The notes: generated by a model not told the origin, from the sequence alone. A stretch of DNA of 64,000 nucleotides from Enterobacteriaceae bacterium UBA5654 (GCA_002421005.1 DIJC01000007.1:1-64000), one strand, 5' to 3'; positions 17,134 through 26,066 are shown, counted from the first letter of the stretch. Translations and numbers: made by a program.

Positions 17134-17592
17134 CTACTCCTCTTCCAGCAGACGCGCGCCGGTACCCTCTTCCCCCAGTTTGTCGCCGGGATTACGCAGC
17201 GGGCAGTCGCGCCGCGAAAGACAGCCGCAGCCGATACAGCCGTCAAGCTGATCACGCAGTGCAACCAGCGTATGAATGCGCCGATCCAGCTCCTCGCGCC
17301 ACTGGGAGGAAAGATGCTGCCATTCTTTGGCGCTCAGGTTATGCCCTTCCGGCAGGACGCCGAACGATTCGCCAATCGTCGCCAGCGGAATGCCGATGCG
17401 CTGGGCAATCTTAATGATCGCCACATAGCGCAACACGTCGCGCGAGTAGCGCCGCTGATTGCCGCTGTTACGAATACTCTTAATTAAGCCCTTACTCTCG
17501 TAAAAATGCAGGGCCGATACCGCCACGCCGCTACGCCTGGCGACTTCACCCGGCGTCAGAAGCGCTTTTATACGTGGGGATCTCTTTTCCAT
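17134..17592 (-). CDS. soxR: Redox-sensing transcriptional activator SoxR
   Basis: MerR-family regulator with a [2Fe-2S] cluster that activates soxS when oxidised by redox-cycling drugs or nitric oxide. The 152 residues show the N-terminal MerR HTH (LLTPGEVARRSGVAVSALHFYE, about residues 11-32), the dimerisation helix and the cluster ligands Cys119, Cys122, Cys124 and Cys130 in the order C-x2-C-x-C-x5-C. It is divergent from soxS with the operator between them. Confidence 0.98.
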   Translation of the reverse strand: MEKRSPRIKALLTPGEVARRSGVAVSALHFYESKGLIKSIRNSGNQRRYSRDVLRYVAIIKIAQRIGIPLATIGESFGVLPEGHNLSAKEWQHLSSQWREELDRRIHTLVALRDQLDGCIGCGCLSRRDCPLRNPGDKLGEEGTGARLLEEE

Positions 17593-17599
17593 AAAGCAC

Positions 17600-17630
17600 T
17601 TTACCTCAAGTTAACTTGAGGAATTATACT
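17600..17630 (+). promoter_or_regulatory. soxS promoter with SoxR operator
   Basis: The perfect 18-bp palindrome CCTCAAGTTAACTTGAGG (17604-17621) lies between a -35 TTTACC (17600-17605) and a -10 TATACT (17625-17630). The spacer is 19 bp, the abnormal length that SoxR (MerR type) corrects by twisting DNA. This fixes the soxS promoter and the autoregulated soxR region. Confidence 0.95.
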
Positions 17631-17675
17631 CGCCCGCAGAGAAATGACGAATCTTAGATGAGAAGAGGCCGCTGT

Positions 17676-18005
17676 ATGTCGCATCGCGAAATTATTCAAA
17701 CGCTGATTGAATGGATTGATGAACATATCGATCAACCGCTTAATATTGATATGGTCGCCAGAAAATCAGGATATTCGAAGTGGTATTTACAGCGGATGTT
17801 CCGCGCGGTGATGCACCAGACTCTGGGCGATTACATCCGTCAGCGTCGGTTACTGCTGGCGGCGGAAGCGTTACGCACCACCCAGCGTCCTATTTTTGAT
17901 ATCGCCATGGATCTGGGTTACGTCTCGCAGCAAACCTTTTCCCGCGTTTTCCGCCGCGAATTCGATCGCACGCCAACGGATTATCGTCATCAGATTTCAG
18001 CGTGA
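17676..18005 (+). CDS. soxS: Superoxide-response activator SoxS
   Basis: AraC/XylS-family activator of the superoxide regulon (sodA, zwf, fpr, micF and others), 109 residues, made only of the two-HTH DNA-binding domain. The start at 17676 (MSHREIIQTLIEWIDEHIDQ) matches E. coli and follows AGAAGAGG at good spacing. HTH1 is around KSGYSKWYLQRMF, HTH2 around AMDLGYVSQQTFSRVFRR. It is driven by the SoxR-controlled promoter just upstream. Its last 16 bases overlap the convergent 3' end of pdeC. Confidence 0.97.
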   Translation: MSHREIIQTLIEWIDEHIDQPLNIDMVARKSGYSKWYLQRMFRAVMHQTLGDYIRQRRLLLAAEALRTTQRPIFDIAMDLGYVSQQTFSRVFRREFDRTPTDYRHQISA

Positions 18006-19579
18006 TGCTTGCGCGGCTTCAACAGCCTGATGGGCTGCTGGAGCCAGTTGATAAACTCCTGCGGCGGCATGGCTTTGGCGAAGTGCCAGCCCTGGCAATA
18101 CTGTACCCCACGCTTGAGCAGCCATGACACCTGCTCCGCCGTCTCTACCCCTTCCGCAATGGTTTTCAGCCGCAGGCTTTGCGCCATCTCAACAATATGC
18201 TCGGCGATCAGGTTATTGGTACTCAGGGTATCGATAAATGATTTATCAATTTTTAAAATATCGACATTCAGGGAATAGAGATTGTGCAGGTTGGAATAAC
18301 CGGTGCCGAAATCGTCTATCGCCACTTCATAGCCCGCCTGGCGAAATGCCTGAATAACCGGGGTCGTTTTGGGTACATCAATAAACCCGCGTTCGGTGAC
18401 TTCAATTTTGATTTGCTGCGCCAGCACGGAGTGTTTTTGTGCTTTATCCGAGATGAGAGCAATTAAGCGCGAAGAGTGAAAATCGGACGCCGATAAGTTA
18501 ATGGAAATATAGAGCTCTGGATGTCCAGCAAGGAAATGGCCTAAATCAGAAAAAACTTCATCAACCACATAATCCGTGACATGTTCAATCAACCCTTCTT
18601 TTTCTGCCAGCGGAATAAATTCTCCCGGCCCCATAACCTGACCTTCAAATCCTGGCCAACGCAATAGCGCTTCAGCACCGACGCACTGGTTATTTTTAAT
18701 ATCGATAATGGGTTGATAATGCAGGCGAAGCTGGCGTTTTTGCAGCGCACGCTGGAGCAGACGGCGCGGGGAGTTGTACTCCCGGTGCGTTCGCGACCAG
18801 ACCAGCAGGATCAAAATGCTGCAAATTATCCCCAGCGGCAGGGTTAAGGAAGCCTGATGGTAGAAATTATCGTGAAAGCGTGAAGCGGTGGTGGAGACAA
18901 TAATGGCGATAGGCCGTCGTTCGGAGCGGGCAATGGTATAAAACCGTCCGTCATGCTGGAAGGTATAATCTTTATTAAGTAAAAGCTTTTTCAATATCGT
19001 CGGGTTGGCCTGCTCGCTGACCGAGAAAAATTCATTGGTCACCGTATCATAAACACCATACGCCAGAGACTGGTCTTCAGAAATAACTTCACTGTAGGAA
19101 AGCGGATTGATCACGGCGACATAATTACCGCGTCGCATATAGTTCATTTTATAGCCAGGATAAAACGGCGTATCGCGATAATAATAAATATGCACATCTG
19201 GTTTACGCGAGTAATTTTCTTTCGGCATCAAGTAGGCTTGAGCGGGACGCGTAGTGGTTGAACAAATAAATTGATTGCCTGTGGCGTAGATTAAATCATC
19301 AACATACAGACGGCCATGAACAATATTAAGCATTCGCTGCTGATGCTGTGGACTACAAATGTCGCCGCGATATTGTTCCGCCGCATCGCGCGCGATGTCA
19401 GCCTGCCGAATTACTTTCTCCGTTTTATTGAGCGCAAGTTGCGCAAATGAACGGAGCTGATCGCGGGTTTCTGAAACGGCTCTTAAATGAGCAAACCATA
19501 GCGCAAGCATCACCGGCAGAAGAACTACCATGATGATCCCAAGAACTCTCAGCACCTTGCGTTGCGCGCTATGATTCAT
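17990..19579 (-). CDS. pdeC: Cyclic-di-GMP phosphodiesterase PdeC (YjcC)
   Basis: Membrane c-di-GMP phosphodiesterase, 529 residues. The layout is a cytoplasmic start, TM1 (about 9-28), a periplasmic CSS-motif redox sensor domain with Cys in RGDICS and QFICST, TM2 (about 242-260), and a C-terminal EAL domain from about 265. EAL hallmarks are all present: GAEALLRW, NLSASDF, KIEVTER, AIDDFGTGYSNL, LKIDKSF and IAEGVET, so catalysis should be intact. In Klebsiella and E. coli the gene next to soxS responds to oxidative stress; here the two genes converge and overlap. Confidence 0.95.
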   Translation of the reverse strand: MNHSAQRKVLRVLGIIMVVLLPVMLALWFAHLRAVSETRDQLRSFAQLALNKTEKVIRQADIARDAAEQYRGDICSPQHQQRMLNIVHGRLYVDDLIYATGNQFICSTTTRPAQAYLMPKENYSRKPDVHIYYYRDTPFYPGYKMNYMRRGNYVAVINPLSYSEVISEDQSLAYGVYDTVTNEFFSVSEQANPTILKKLLLNKDYTFQHDGRFYTIARSERRPIAIIVSTTASRFHDNFYHQASLTLPLGIICSILILLVWSRTHREYNSPRRLLQRALQKRQLRLHYQPIIDIKNNQCVGAEALLRWPGFEGQVMGPGEFIPLAEKEGLIEHVTDYVVDEVFSDLGHFLAGHPELYISINLSASDFHSSRLIALISDKAQKHSVLAQQIKIEVTERGFIDVPKTTPVIQAFRQAGYEVAIDDFGTGYSNLHNLYSLNVDILKIDKSFIDTLSTNNLIAEHIVEMAQSLRLKTIAEGVETAEQVSWLLKRGVQYCQGWHFAKAMPPQEFINWLQQPIRLLKPRKHHAEI

Positions 19580-20429
19580 TTCAGCCTAATGTCCCTGCAT
19601 TTTATGTGCCTGCGCTCCAGAGCGGATACTTTAGATAAACAGGTGATTACGTTGCATGAATCATACGACATTAGCAACCGACTTTTTATCGTAAAAACCT
19701 AATATTTGGTTATGAAGATAATATTTTTCCGTAAGCCAAACTTAAAGTGAACGTCACGTTTTTATTAAGGAGAGGAGAAAATGCGCATAATGCCGTAAAA
19801 AGAGAGAGTCGCCGGGGAAGTTACAATAGTGCGCTGTATATTTATGCAGCAACTGGTTGATGAGTTGTGTCATGAAAACAGTATATGCTGAATTCCATAT
19901 ACCACTTTTGGCAAAATGAGCGGAAGATTAACCGCGTGATAATTAAGTGCTCGTTAAATTCAAAAAAAATGAGAGGGGATTGCACACTGCAATAAATCTG
20001 TACAAAAAAAATGACAAAAGAATTAAATGACCAGGCAAAATGGTGGGTTCAAAAGTTAATCATACGTACATTTAACTGTCCACTCGCTTTTTTTCGGAAA
20101 CAGTTATACAGCGGTACATTTTAACGTAGCTTAAATCTTAATCATAATTTAACCATGAGGATGAACCCGCTACTTGCCGTTAAAAAAGTCAGTTAACAAT
20201 ATAGCTGAGTTTGTCCCGCGTGACGGATGAAAATTTTTCATGGCCGCAAGCGGGCAAAAATCCCGCTGCTGACTGGTGAATAAAAGAACAAATGTGATAT
20301 AGTTCACACATCCTGTGAAACAGGAACGCCGTTTCATTACACTACTCGCCTGCTCCATGACCGCCCACGTTTTTACGAATCGGCTGTCAGGCCGAAGGCA
20401 TGTCATTTTTTGATTGAGGATGAAGTTTC
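19580..20429. other. Long AT-rich gap between pdeC and yjcB
   Basis: This 850-bp gap has no convincing protein gene. It must hold the pdeC promoter (minus strand) and that of yjcB. On the plus strand, AAGGAGAGGAG (19767-19777) precedes a minimal frame ATG CGC ATA ATG CCG TAA (19781-19798). CTGTATATTTATGCAG (19834-19849) is one base from the LexA consensus CTGT-N8-ACAG. An AGCGGG/CCCGCT hairpin occurs at 20249-20267. A small RNA in this gap is possible but not shown. Confidence 0.4.
20293..20308. promoter_or_regulatory. Consensus CRP site upstream of yjcB
   Basis: TGTGATATAGTTCACA matches the CRP core TGTGA-N6-TCACA in all ten defined positions and is flanked by AAA on the left. It lies about 120-135 bp before the yjcB start, a position for class I or upstream activation by cAMP-CRP. 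Confidence 0.75.
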
Positions 20430-20711
20430 ATGGCTACCATTACTACCAGCGTTGTTTTGCTGCGCTGGCCGCTGGTAAGCGCCGGGCTGATGTTTATCGC
20501 CAGTACGCTAAACGTTCAGTTCCGCAAAGCGGATTACATTGGTCTGGCGGTGATCAGTACCCTGCTTGGGCTTGTTGCAGCCTGCTGGTTTGCCACCGGG
20601 CTACTGGGCATTACGCTGGGTGATATGTCGGCGATTATGAATAATGTTAAAGATGTGATGGTCGAAACCATGAGTAAGATGCCGCCAGACTGGCCAGTAG
20701 TCATTACCTGA
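20430..20711 (+). CDS. yjcB: Inner-membrane protein YjcB
   Basis: Small inner-membrane protein conserved in Enterobacteriaceae, function unknown, 93 residues as in E. coli. It has three hydrophobic segments (about 5-25, 35-62) separated by the conserved NVQFRKADYIGLAVIS stretch. GAGGATGAAGTTTC supplies a moderate ribosome-binding site. A full CRP site upstream suggests control by carbon status. Confidence 0.85.
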   Translation: MATITTSVVLLRWPLVSAGLMFIASTLNVQFRKADYIGLAVISTLLGLVAACWFATGLLGITLGDMSAIMNNVKDVMVETMSKMPPDWPVVIT

Positions 20712-20767
20712 TCGACGCGGGGCGAAAGCACCAGCCCCGGTGAAGGAGCTGGTCGATGATAGTGTTC

Positions 20768-21307
20768 TTAGAACGGGATATCGTCGTCAAAGTCCATCGG
20801 CGGCTCGTTAGACGGTGCCGGTGCGGACTGCTGCTGCGGACGAGACTGCGCGCCGCCGCTGAACTGGTTGCCGCCGCCCTGAGGCTGCTGCTGTGGCTGC
20901 TGAGGCTGACCCCAACCGCCCTGCTGACCGCCGCCTGCCGGAGCGCCGCCCTGCGGACGACCACCCAGCATTTGCATCACGCCGCCAATTTGCGGGACGT
21001 TGATCTCGGTGGTATAGCGTTCCTGACCACTCTGATCGGTCCATTTGCGGGTACGCAGCTGGCCTTCGATATACACCTGAGAACCTTTACGCAGATACTC
21101 ACCAGCAACTTCTGCCAGTTTGCCAAACATCACCACGCGGTGCCATTCGGTCTGCTCTTTTGTCTCACCGGTCTGCTTATCACGCCAGGATTCGGAAGTA
21201 GCCAGCGTGAAGTTGGCAACTGCACCACCACTCGGCATGTAGCGTACTTCCGGGTCCTGCCCCAGATTACCGACGAGAATCACCTTATTTACGCCTCTGC
21301 TGGCCAT
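20768..21307 (-). CDS. ssb: Single-stranded DNA-binding protein SSB
   Basis: Tetrameric SSB that coats single-stranded DNA in replication, repair and recombination, 179 residues. The OB-fold occupies residues 1-115 (MASRGVNKVILVGNLGQDPE start). A Gly/Gln/Pro-rich linker follows (about 116-168), then the acidic tip DFDDDIPF that docks partner proteins. The Met at 21307 is the family start; a longer upstream frame is not family sequence. It is divergent from uvrA and shares its SOS box. Confidence 0.98.
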   Translation of the reverse strand: MASRGVNKVILVGNLGQDPEVRYMPSGGAVANFTLATSESWRDKQTGETKEQTEWHRVVMFGKLAEVAGEYLRKGSQVYIEGQLRTRKWTDQSGQERYTTEINVPQIGGVMQMLGGRPQGGAPAGGGQQGGWGQPQQPQQQPQGGGNQFSGGAQSRPQQQSAPAPSNEPPMDFDDDIPF

Positions 21308-21453
21308 AATCGTGTCTCCTGAAAACGTTCTTAATGAGTGTAAACGCGCGATTGTAACATTACCAGACCGCGTTTTGATACCTTGTGAAGTTGATTCCGG
21401 GAAACAACTTGCTGGCGACATTTTTGCACATCCACGCGGAAGTTGCATTCCTA

Positions 21454-21473
21454 TACTGTATATTCATTCAGGT
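21454..21473. promoter_or_regulatory. LexA (SOS) box shared by ssb and uvrA
   Basis: TACTGTATATTCATTCAGGT, a CTGT-N8-TCAG LexA site identical as far as I recall to the E. coli uvrA/ssb operator, lies between the divergent genes, 81 bp before uvrA and 147 bp before ssb. Confidence 0.93.
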
Positions 21474-21553
21474 TAATTTGTGTCATAATTAGCCGTTTCA
21501 GTTGCAAAAACGCCGTTTGTCCTTCAAACAAATCAGGCTACCGGGAAAGGTGA

Positions 21554-24376
21554 ATGGATAAGATAGAAGTTCGGGGCGCACGTACCCACAATCTCAAAAA
21601 CATCAACCTCGTTATCCCTCGCGACAAACTGATTGTCGTCACCGGGCTTTCGGGTTCTGGCAAATCTTCTCTGGCTTTTGACACGTTATATGCTGAAGGG
21701 CAACGTCGTTACGTCGAATCCCTCTCCGCCTATGCGCGGCAGTTCCTGTCGCTGATGGAAAAGCCGGACGTTGACCATATTGAAGGGCTGTCGCCCGCGA
21801 TTTCTATCGAGCAGAAATCAACGTCGCACAACCCGCGTTCTACCGTCGGTACGATCACGGAAATCCACGATTACCTGCGTCTGCTGTTTGCTCGCGTGGG
21901 CGAGCCGCGCTGCCCGGATCACGACGTGCCGCTGGCGGCGCAGACCGTCAGCCAGATGGTAGACAACGTGCTTTCGCAGCCGGAAAGCAAGCGGCTGATG
22001 CTGCTGGCTCCGATCATCAAAGAGCGTAAAGGCGAGCACACCAAAACTCTGGAAAACCTGGCGAGCCAGGGCTATATCCGCGCGAGGATCGACGGCGAAG
22101 TCTGCGATCTCTCCGATCCGCCGTCGCTGGAACTGCAAAAGAAACATACCATTGAAGTGGTGATTGACCGTTTCAAGGTGCGTGAAGATCTGGCGCAGCG
22201 TCTGGCAGAATCGTTTGAAACCGCGCTGGATCTCTCCGGCGGGACGGCGATTGTCGCGGATATGGACGATCCAAAAGCCGAAGAACTGCTTTTCTCCGCG
22301 AACTTCGCCTGCCCGATTTGCGGCTACAGTATGCGCGAGCTGGAACCGCGCCTGTTCTCATTCAACAACCCGGCGGGTGCCTGTCCAACCTGCGACGGCC
22401 TCGGCGTACAGCAATATTTCGACCCGGATCGCGTCCTGCAAAACCCGGAACTGTCTCTGGCTGGTGGCGCCATTCGCGGCTGGGATCGGCGTAACTTTTA
22501 TTATTTCCAGATGCTGCGCTCGCTGGCGGATCACTACAAATTCGACGTTGACGCCCCATGGGGTAGCCTGAACGCCAACGTACAGAAAGTGGTGCTCTTC
22601 GGCTCCGGTAAAGAATCGATTGAATTCAAATACGTGAACGACCGGGGCGATACCTCCGTGCGCCGCCATCCCTTTGAGGGCGTGCTGCACAATATGGAGC
22701 GCCGCTACAAAGAGACCGAATCCAGCGCGGTGCGTGAAGAGCTGGCGAAATACATCAGCAACCGCCCTTGCGCCACCTGCGAAGGCACCCGTCTGCGCCG
22801 CGAAGCGCGCCACGTATTTGTGGAAAATACCGCCCTGCCGACCATCTCAGATATGAGCATCGGACACGCGATGGACTTCTTCACTAACCTGAAGCTGTCC
22901 GGTCAGCGGGCTAAAATTGCCGAAAAAGTGCTCAAAGAGATTGGCGATCGTCTGAAATTTCTCGTCAACGTCGGCCTGAATTACCTGACGCTTTCCCGCT
23001 CGGCGGAAACGCTCTCCGGCGGTGAAGCCCAGCGTATTCGCCTGGCAAGCCAGATTGGCGCAGGTCTGGTCGGCGTGATGTACGTGCTGGATGAGCCATC
23101 TATCGGTCTGCATCAGCGCGATAACGAGCGTCTGCTCGGCACGCTGGTTCACCTGCGCGATCTGGGTAATACCGTGATTGTGGTTGAGCATGATGAAGAT
23201 GCCATCCGCGCGGCGGACCATGTGATTGATATTGGTCCCGGCGCGGGCGTTCACGGCGGCCAGGTGGTCGCGGAAGGTCCGCTGTCAGCGATCATGGCGG
23301 TGCCGGAATCATTAACCGGTCAGTTCATGAGCGGCAAACGCAAAATTGAAGTGCCGAAAACGCGGGTCAAAGCCGATCCTGAAAAAGTGCTGAAGCTCAC
23401 CGGCGCACGCGGTAATAACCTGAAGGACGTCACGCTGACGCTGCCGGTCGGGCTGTTTACCTGCGTTACCGGCGTCTCCGGCTCTGGTAAGTCGACGCTG
23501 ATCAACGATACGCTGTTTCCGATTGCCCAGCGTCAGCTAAACGGCGCAACCATTGCCGAACCCGCGCCGTATCGCGACGTGCAGGGGCTGGAGCATTTCG
23601 ATAAGGTTATCGACATCGACCAAAGCCCCATCGGACGCACCCCGCGCTCTAACCCGGCGACCTATACCGGCGTATTTACGCCGGTGCGTGAACTGTTCGC
23701 TGGCGTGCCGGAATCGCGTTCGCGTGGCTACACGCCGGGCCGCTTCAGCTTTAACGTGCGTGGCGGGCGTTGCGAAGCCTGTCAGGGCGACGGCGTTATC
23801 AAGGTAGAAATGCACTTCCTGCCGGATATCTACGTGCCGTGCGATCAGTGCAAGGGCAAGCGCTATAACCGTGAAACGCTGGAAGTGAAGTACAAAGGCA
23901 AGAGCATTCACGAAGTGCTGGATATGACCATCGAAGAAGCCCGCGAGTTCTTTGACGCGGTGCCCGCGCTGGCGCGTAAGCTGCAAACGCTGATCGACGT
24001 GGGTCTGTCGTATATCCGCCTTGGTCAGTCGGCAACCACGCTTTCCGGCGGTGAGGCGCAGCGCGTGAAGCTGGCGCGCGAACTGTCGAAACGCGGCACC
24101 GGTCAAACGCTTTATATTCTTGATGAGCCGACCACCGGCCTGCACTTCGCGGATATTCAGCAGTTGCTGGAAGTGCTGCACCAGTTGCGCGATCAGGGGA
24201 ATACCATCGTGGTGATTGAGCACAATCTGGACGTCATCAAAACGGCCGACTGGATTGTCGATCTCGGTCCTGAAGGTGGCAGCGGCGGCGGGGAAATCCT
24301 CGTCTCCGGCACCCCGGAAACGGTGGCGGAGTGTGAAGCATCACACACTGCCCGCTTCCTCAAACCTATGCTGTAA
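21554..24376 (+). CDS. uvrA: Excinuclease ABC subunit A
   Basis: Damage-recognition ATPase of nucleotide excision repair; a UvrA dimer scans DNA with UvrB. It has 940 residues with two ABC ATPase modules. Walker A motifs are GLSGSGKSSLAFDT (about residue 31) and GVSGSGKSTLINDT (about 640), and the signatures are LSGGEAQRIRLASQIG and LSGGEAQRVKLARELS. Zinc modules are seen at CPICGYSMRE...CPTCDGLG (about 253-283) and CEACQGDG...CDQCKGKRY (about 740-766). It is controlled by the SOS box upstream. Confidence 0.98.
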   Translation: MDKIEVRGARTHNLKNINLVIPRDKLIVVTGLSGSGKSSLAFDTLYAEGQRRYVESLSAYARQFLSLMEKPDVDHIEGLSPAISIEQKSTSHNPRSTVGTITEIHDYLRLLFARVGEPRCPDHDVPLAAQTVSQMVDNVLSQPESKRLMLLAPIIKERKGEHTKTLENLASQGYIRARIDGEVCDLSDPPSLELQKKHTIEVVIDRFKVREDLAQRLAESFETALDLSGGTAIVADMDDPKAEELLFSANFACPICGYSMRELEPRLFSFNNPAGACPTCDGLGVQQYFDPDRVLQNPELSLAGGAIRGWDRRNFYYFQMLRSLADHYKFDVDAPWGSLNANVQKVVLFGSGKESIEFKYVNDRGDTSVRRHPFEGVLHNMERRYKETESSAVREELAKYISNRPCATCEGTRLRREARHVFVENTALPTISDMSIGHAMDFFTNLKLSGQRAKIAEKVLKEIGDRLKFLVNVGLNYLTLSRSAETLSGGEAQRIRLASQIGAGLVGVMYVLDEPSIGLHQRDNERLLGTLVHLRDLGNTVIVVEHDEDAIRAADHVIDIGPGAGVHGGQVVAEGPLSAIMAVPESLTGQFMSGKRKIEVPKTRVKADPEKVLKLTGARGNNLKDVTLTLPVGLFTCVTGVSGSGKSTLINDTLFPIAQRQLNGATIAEPAPYRDVQGLEHFDKVIDIDQSPIGRTPRSNPATYTGVFTPVRELFAGVPESRSRGYTPGRFSFNVRGGRCEACQGDGVIKVEMHFLPDIYVPCDQCKGKRYNRETLEVKYKGKSIHEVLDMTIEEAREFFDAVPALARKLQTLIDVGLSYIRLGQSATTLSGGEAQRVKLARELSKRGTGQTLYILDEPTTGLHFADIQQLLEVLHQLRDQGNTIVVIEHNLDVIKTADWIVDLGPEGGSGGGEILVSGTPETVAECEASHTARFLKPML

Positions 24377-24386
24377 ACAGCGCTCT

Positions 24387-24414
24387 GCCGCCTTCCGGTT
24401 CAGCCGGGGGCGGC
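24387..24414 (+). terminator. uvrA terminator
   Basis: GCCGCCTTCCGG pairs with the CCGG and GGCGGC on the other side of a TTCAG loop, followed by TTTTCC, ten bases after the uvrA stop. Confidence 0.88.
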
Positions 24415-24524
24415 TTTTCCTTCCTCATTTTCCCTCATCTTTCCTGCGTGAGCATTTGTGATTTGTCTCATCCCTGAAGCTGTTATCAGATAGCGGCAAC
24501 TGCTTCTCCCAGGAAAACATCAGG

Positions 24525-24950
24525 ATGATAAAACGTTGCCTTATGCTGTTAGGGATTATTGTGCTTTCCGCCTGCACCCTGACCGACAATTACAACGCCC
24601 AGGCGCATGAACAGTTTATCGCGCTGGAAAAGGCGTATATGCATTTTCTCGCCGATGCCGCCACCACCCCGCTGAACGAAATTGATATTGCCAGGGACGA
24701 CCGCGAGCTCCGCCAGCGTTTCAGCGAGGCTATTGAGCTGGCAAACCACGTTAACGACTCGCTACGGGTAGAGAATCTGACGCTCCTGGAAGCCGGCTAT
24801 TTTCGTATTCATGCCCGGCTGATGGAGCAAAACCGCGCCTTTTCTCCCGTTCAGTTACGACTGTATCAAAAGCAGGCGCAGCAGGCTTATCAGTTGGCGA
24901 TCGCCGGTGAATGCCTGCGCGCTTATTCAAACTGTCATGCAGAGAGGTAG
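24525..24950 (+). CDS. Putative lipoprotein of unknown function (141 aa)
   Basis: I do not recognise this family. The N-terminus MIKRCLMLLGIIVLSAC is a lipoprotein signal with lipobox LSAC (Cys17), and residue +2 is Thr, so outer-membrane sorting by Lol is expected. The rest is helical and charged with no known motif. Two Cys (GECLRAYSNC) near the C-terminus could form a disulphide. A CRP-like site of 8/10 matches (TGTGATTTGTCTCATC, 24457-24472) lies upstream. It is followed after 3 bases by another unknown gene. E. coli has nothing between uvrA and yjbR. Confidence 0.72.
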   Translation: MIKRCLMLLGIIVLSACTLTDNYNAQAHEQFIALEKAYMHFLADAATTPLNEIDIARDDRELRQRFSEAIELANHVNDSLRVENLTLLEAGYFRIHARLMEQNRAFSPVQLRLYQKQAQQAYQLAIAGECLRAYSNCHAER

Positions 24951-24953
24951 ACG

Positions 24954-25292
24954 ATGGCACTTCTGGAGGATTTGAATACCCTGCTGGCGAAATCCGACAC
25001 TCAGCAACAGATGAAAACGCCGGTCGCCGCTGAATTTATGACGCTGATGAGTCTCGCGTTGCGGGATGAAGACGACGGCATTCGCAGCACCGGATCGCTG
25101 GTTGCCGAGGCGCTGCGCGAAAAAGCACGCGGCTGGCTGGCGCAGGAAGATATCGTGATCCTGCTGGAAGGCCAGCGCGATATTGCGCGCATACGGGCCA
25201 ATAACGCGCAGATTGCCCTGCGCAACCGCATTCAGTCGATCGTCATCCGCATGATTGACCTCGCGCTGATTTCGCTGCTCGGCATACTTTGA
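24954..25292 (+). CDS. Conserved hypothetical protein (112 aa)
   Basis: Unrecognised small protein. Residues 1-90 are helical and charged (MALLEDLNTLLAKSD start, EALREKARGWLAQEDIVILLEGQRDIARIRANN), and the C-terminal 20 residues form a hydrophobic helix (MIDLALISLLGIL) that could anchor in the membrane as a tail. GCAGAGAGG lies before the ATG. It is 3 bp from the lipoprotein gene, so the two form one transcription unit and may act together at the envelope; that is inference. Confidence 0.68.
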   Translation: MALLEDLNTLLAKSDTQQQMKTPVAAEFMTLMSLALRDEDDGIRSTGSLVAEALREKARGWLAQEDIVILLEGQRDIARIRANNAQIALRNRIQSIVIRMIDLALISLLGIL

Positions 25293-25293
25293 T

Positions 25294-25647
25294 TCAGAGC
25301 GGCAACTGCCTGCGTTTGTCTTCCGGCAGTGTGCCTAATACCTGCTGATACGAGGCATCAACCAGGTAGTAAATCTGCGAATCCGGCAGCGTGCCGTCGA
25401 GATAAACCGTGCTCCAGTGAGCCTTGTTAAGGTGGTTGCTGGGCCGCACGTCTTTATGTTTTTCCCGCAGCAGATCCGCCAGTTCGGGGCTGGTTTTCAG
25501 GGAGACCGCCGGACGGTCTTCCACAATTTTGACCATCGCAAAGAGAACATCTGCGACTTTAATCTGCGTGGCTTTCCAGTCGCTATGCACGCTCTGCTCC
25601 GCGCCAGGCTTGGCCATACAGTATTGTAAAAGTTCCGAATCGGTCAT
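25294..25647 (-). CDS. yjbR: MmcQ/YjbR family protein
   Basis: Small protein of the MmcQ/YjbR (double-wing, CyaY-like) family, 117 residues, close to the 118 of E. coli. The family pattern is visible: an N-terminal helix with LLQYCMAKPGAEQS, then VLFAMVKI, LKTSPELADLL and the C-terminal SNHLNKAHWSTVYLDG block. It is thought to be a DNA-binding or regulatory fold, but no role is proven. It lies 2 bp after yjbQ on the same strand and ends convergent with the hypothetical gene. Confidence 0.9.
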   Translation of the reverse strand: MTDSELLQYCMAKPGAEQSVHSDWKATQIKVADVLFAMVKIVEDRPAVSLKTSPELADLLREKHKDVRPSNHLNKAHWSTVYLDGTLPDSQIYYLVDASYQQVLGTLPEDKRRQLPL

Positions 25648-25649
25648 GG

Positions 25650-26066
25650 TTATTCTCCTTGCAGGGTCGCAATAATTTTACGTGAACCGCCGTGGATGCG
25701 ATGCTCGCCCAGCCAGATCCCTTGCCAGGTGCCTAACTGCACGCGCCCGTTTTGAACCGGCAACAGCAGGGAAACACCGAGCGTGGAGGATTTGACATGC
25801 GACGGCATATCATCCGGGCCTTCATCATCGTGTTCCCAGCGTGCGTCATCAGGGATGGTACTGAGAAAATGACGCTCCATATCGCGGCGCACGCTCGGAT
25901 CGCAGTTCTCGTTAAGGGTCAGGGAGGCGGAGGTGTGCTGAAGCAAAAGGTGCAGCAAACCGATGTTGACGCGTGAAAGCTCGCGGATTTGCCCCAGCAC
26001 TTCATCCGTTATCAGATGAAATCCGCGCGGTTGCGCCCTTAACGTCAGGGTTTGCTGATGCCACAT
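25650..26066 (-). CDS. yjbQ: YjbQ family protein (UPF0047)
   Basis: 138-residue protein of the YjbQ/UPF0047 family, a trimeric barrel; the E. coli protein has weak thiamine-phosphate synthase activity. Conserved histidines and acidic residues sit in LLLQHTSASLTLNENCDPSV (about residue 39-58), HDDEGPDDMPSHVKSS (about 79-94) and GTWQGIWLGEHR. It is in an operon with yjbR. Confidence 0.9.
   Translation of the reverse strand: MWHQQTLTLRAQPRGFHLITDEVLGQIRELSRVNIGLLHLLLQHTSASLTLNENCDPSVRRDMERHFLSTIPDDARWEHDDEGPDDMPSHVKSSTLGVSLLLPVQNGRVQLGTWQGIWLGEHRIHGGSRKIIATLQGE

Noticed and set aside
20170..20406. Minus-strand open frame of 78 codons before yjcB
   Set aside because: It covers the CRP site and yjcB promoter area, has no convincing ribosome-binding site and its composition is not protein-like.
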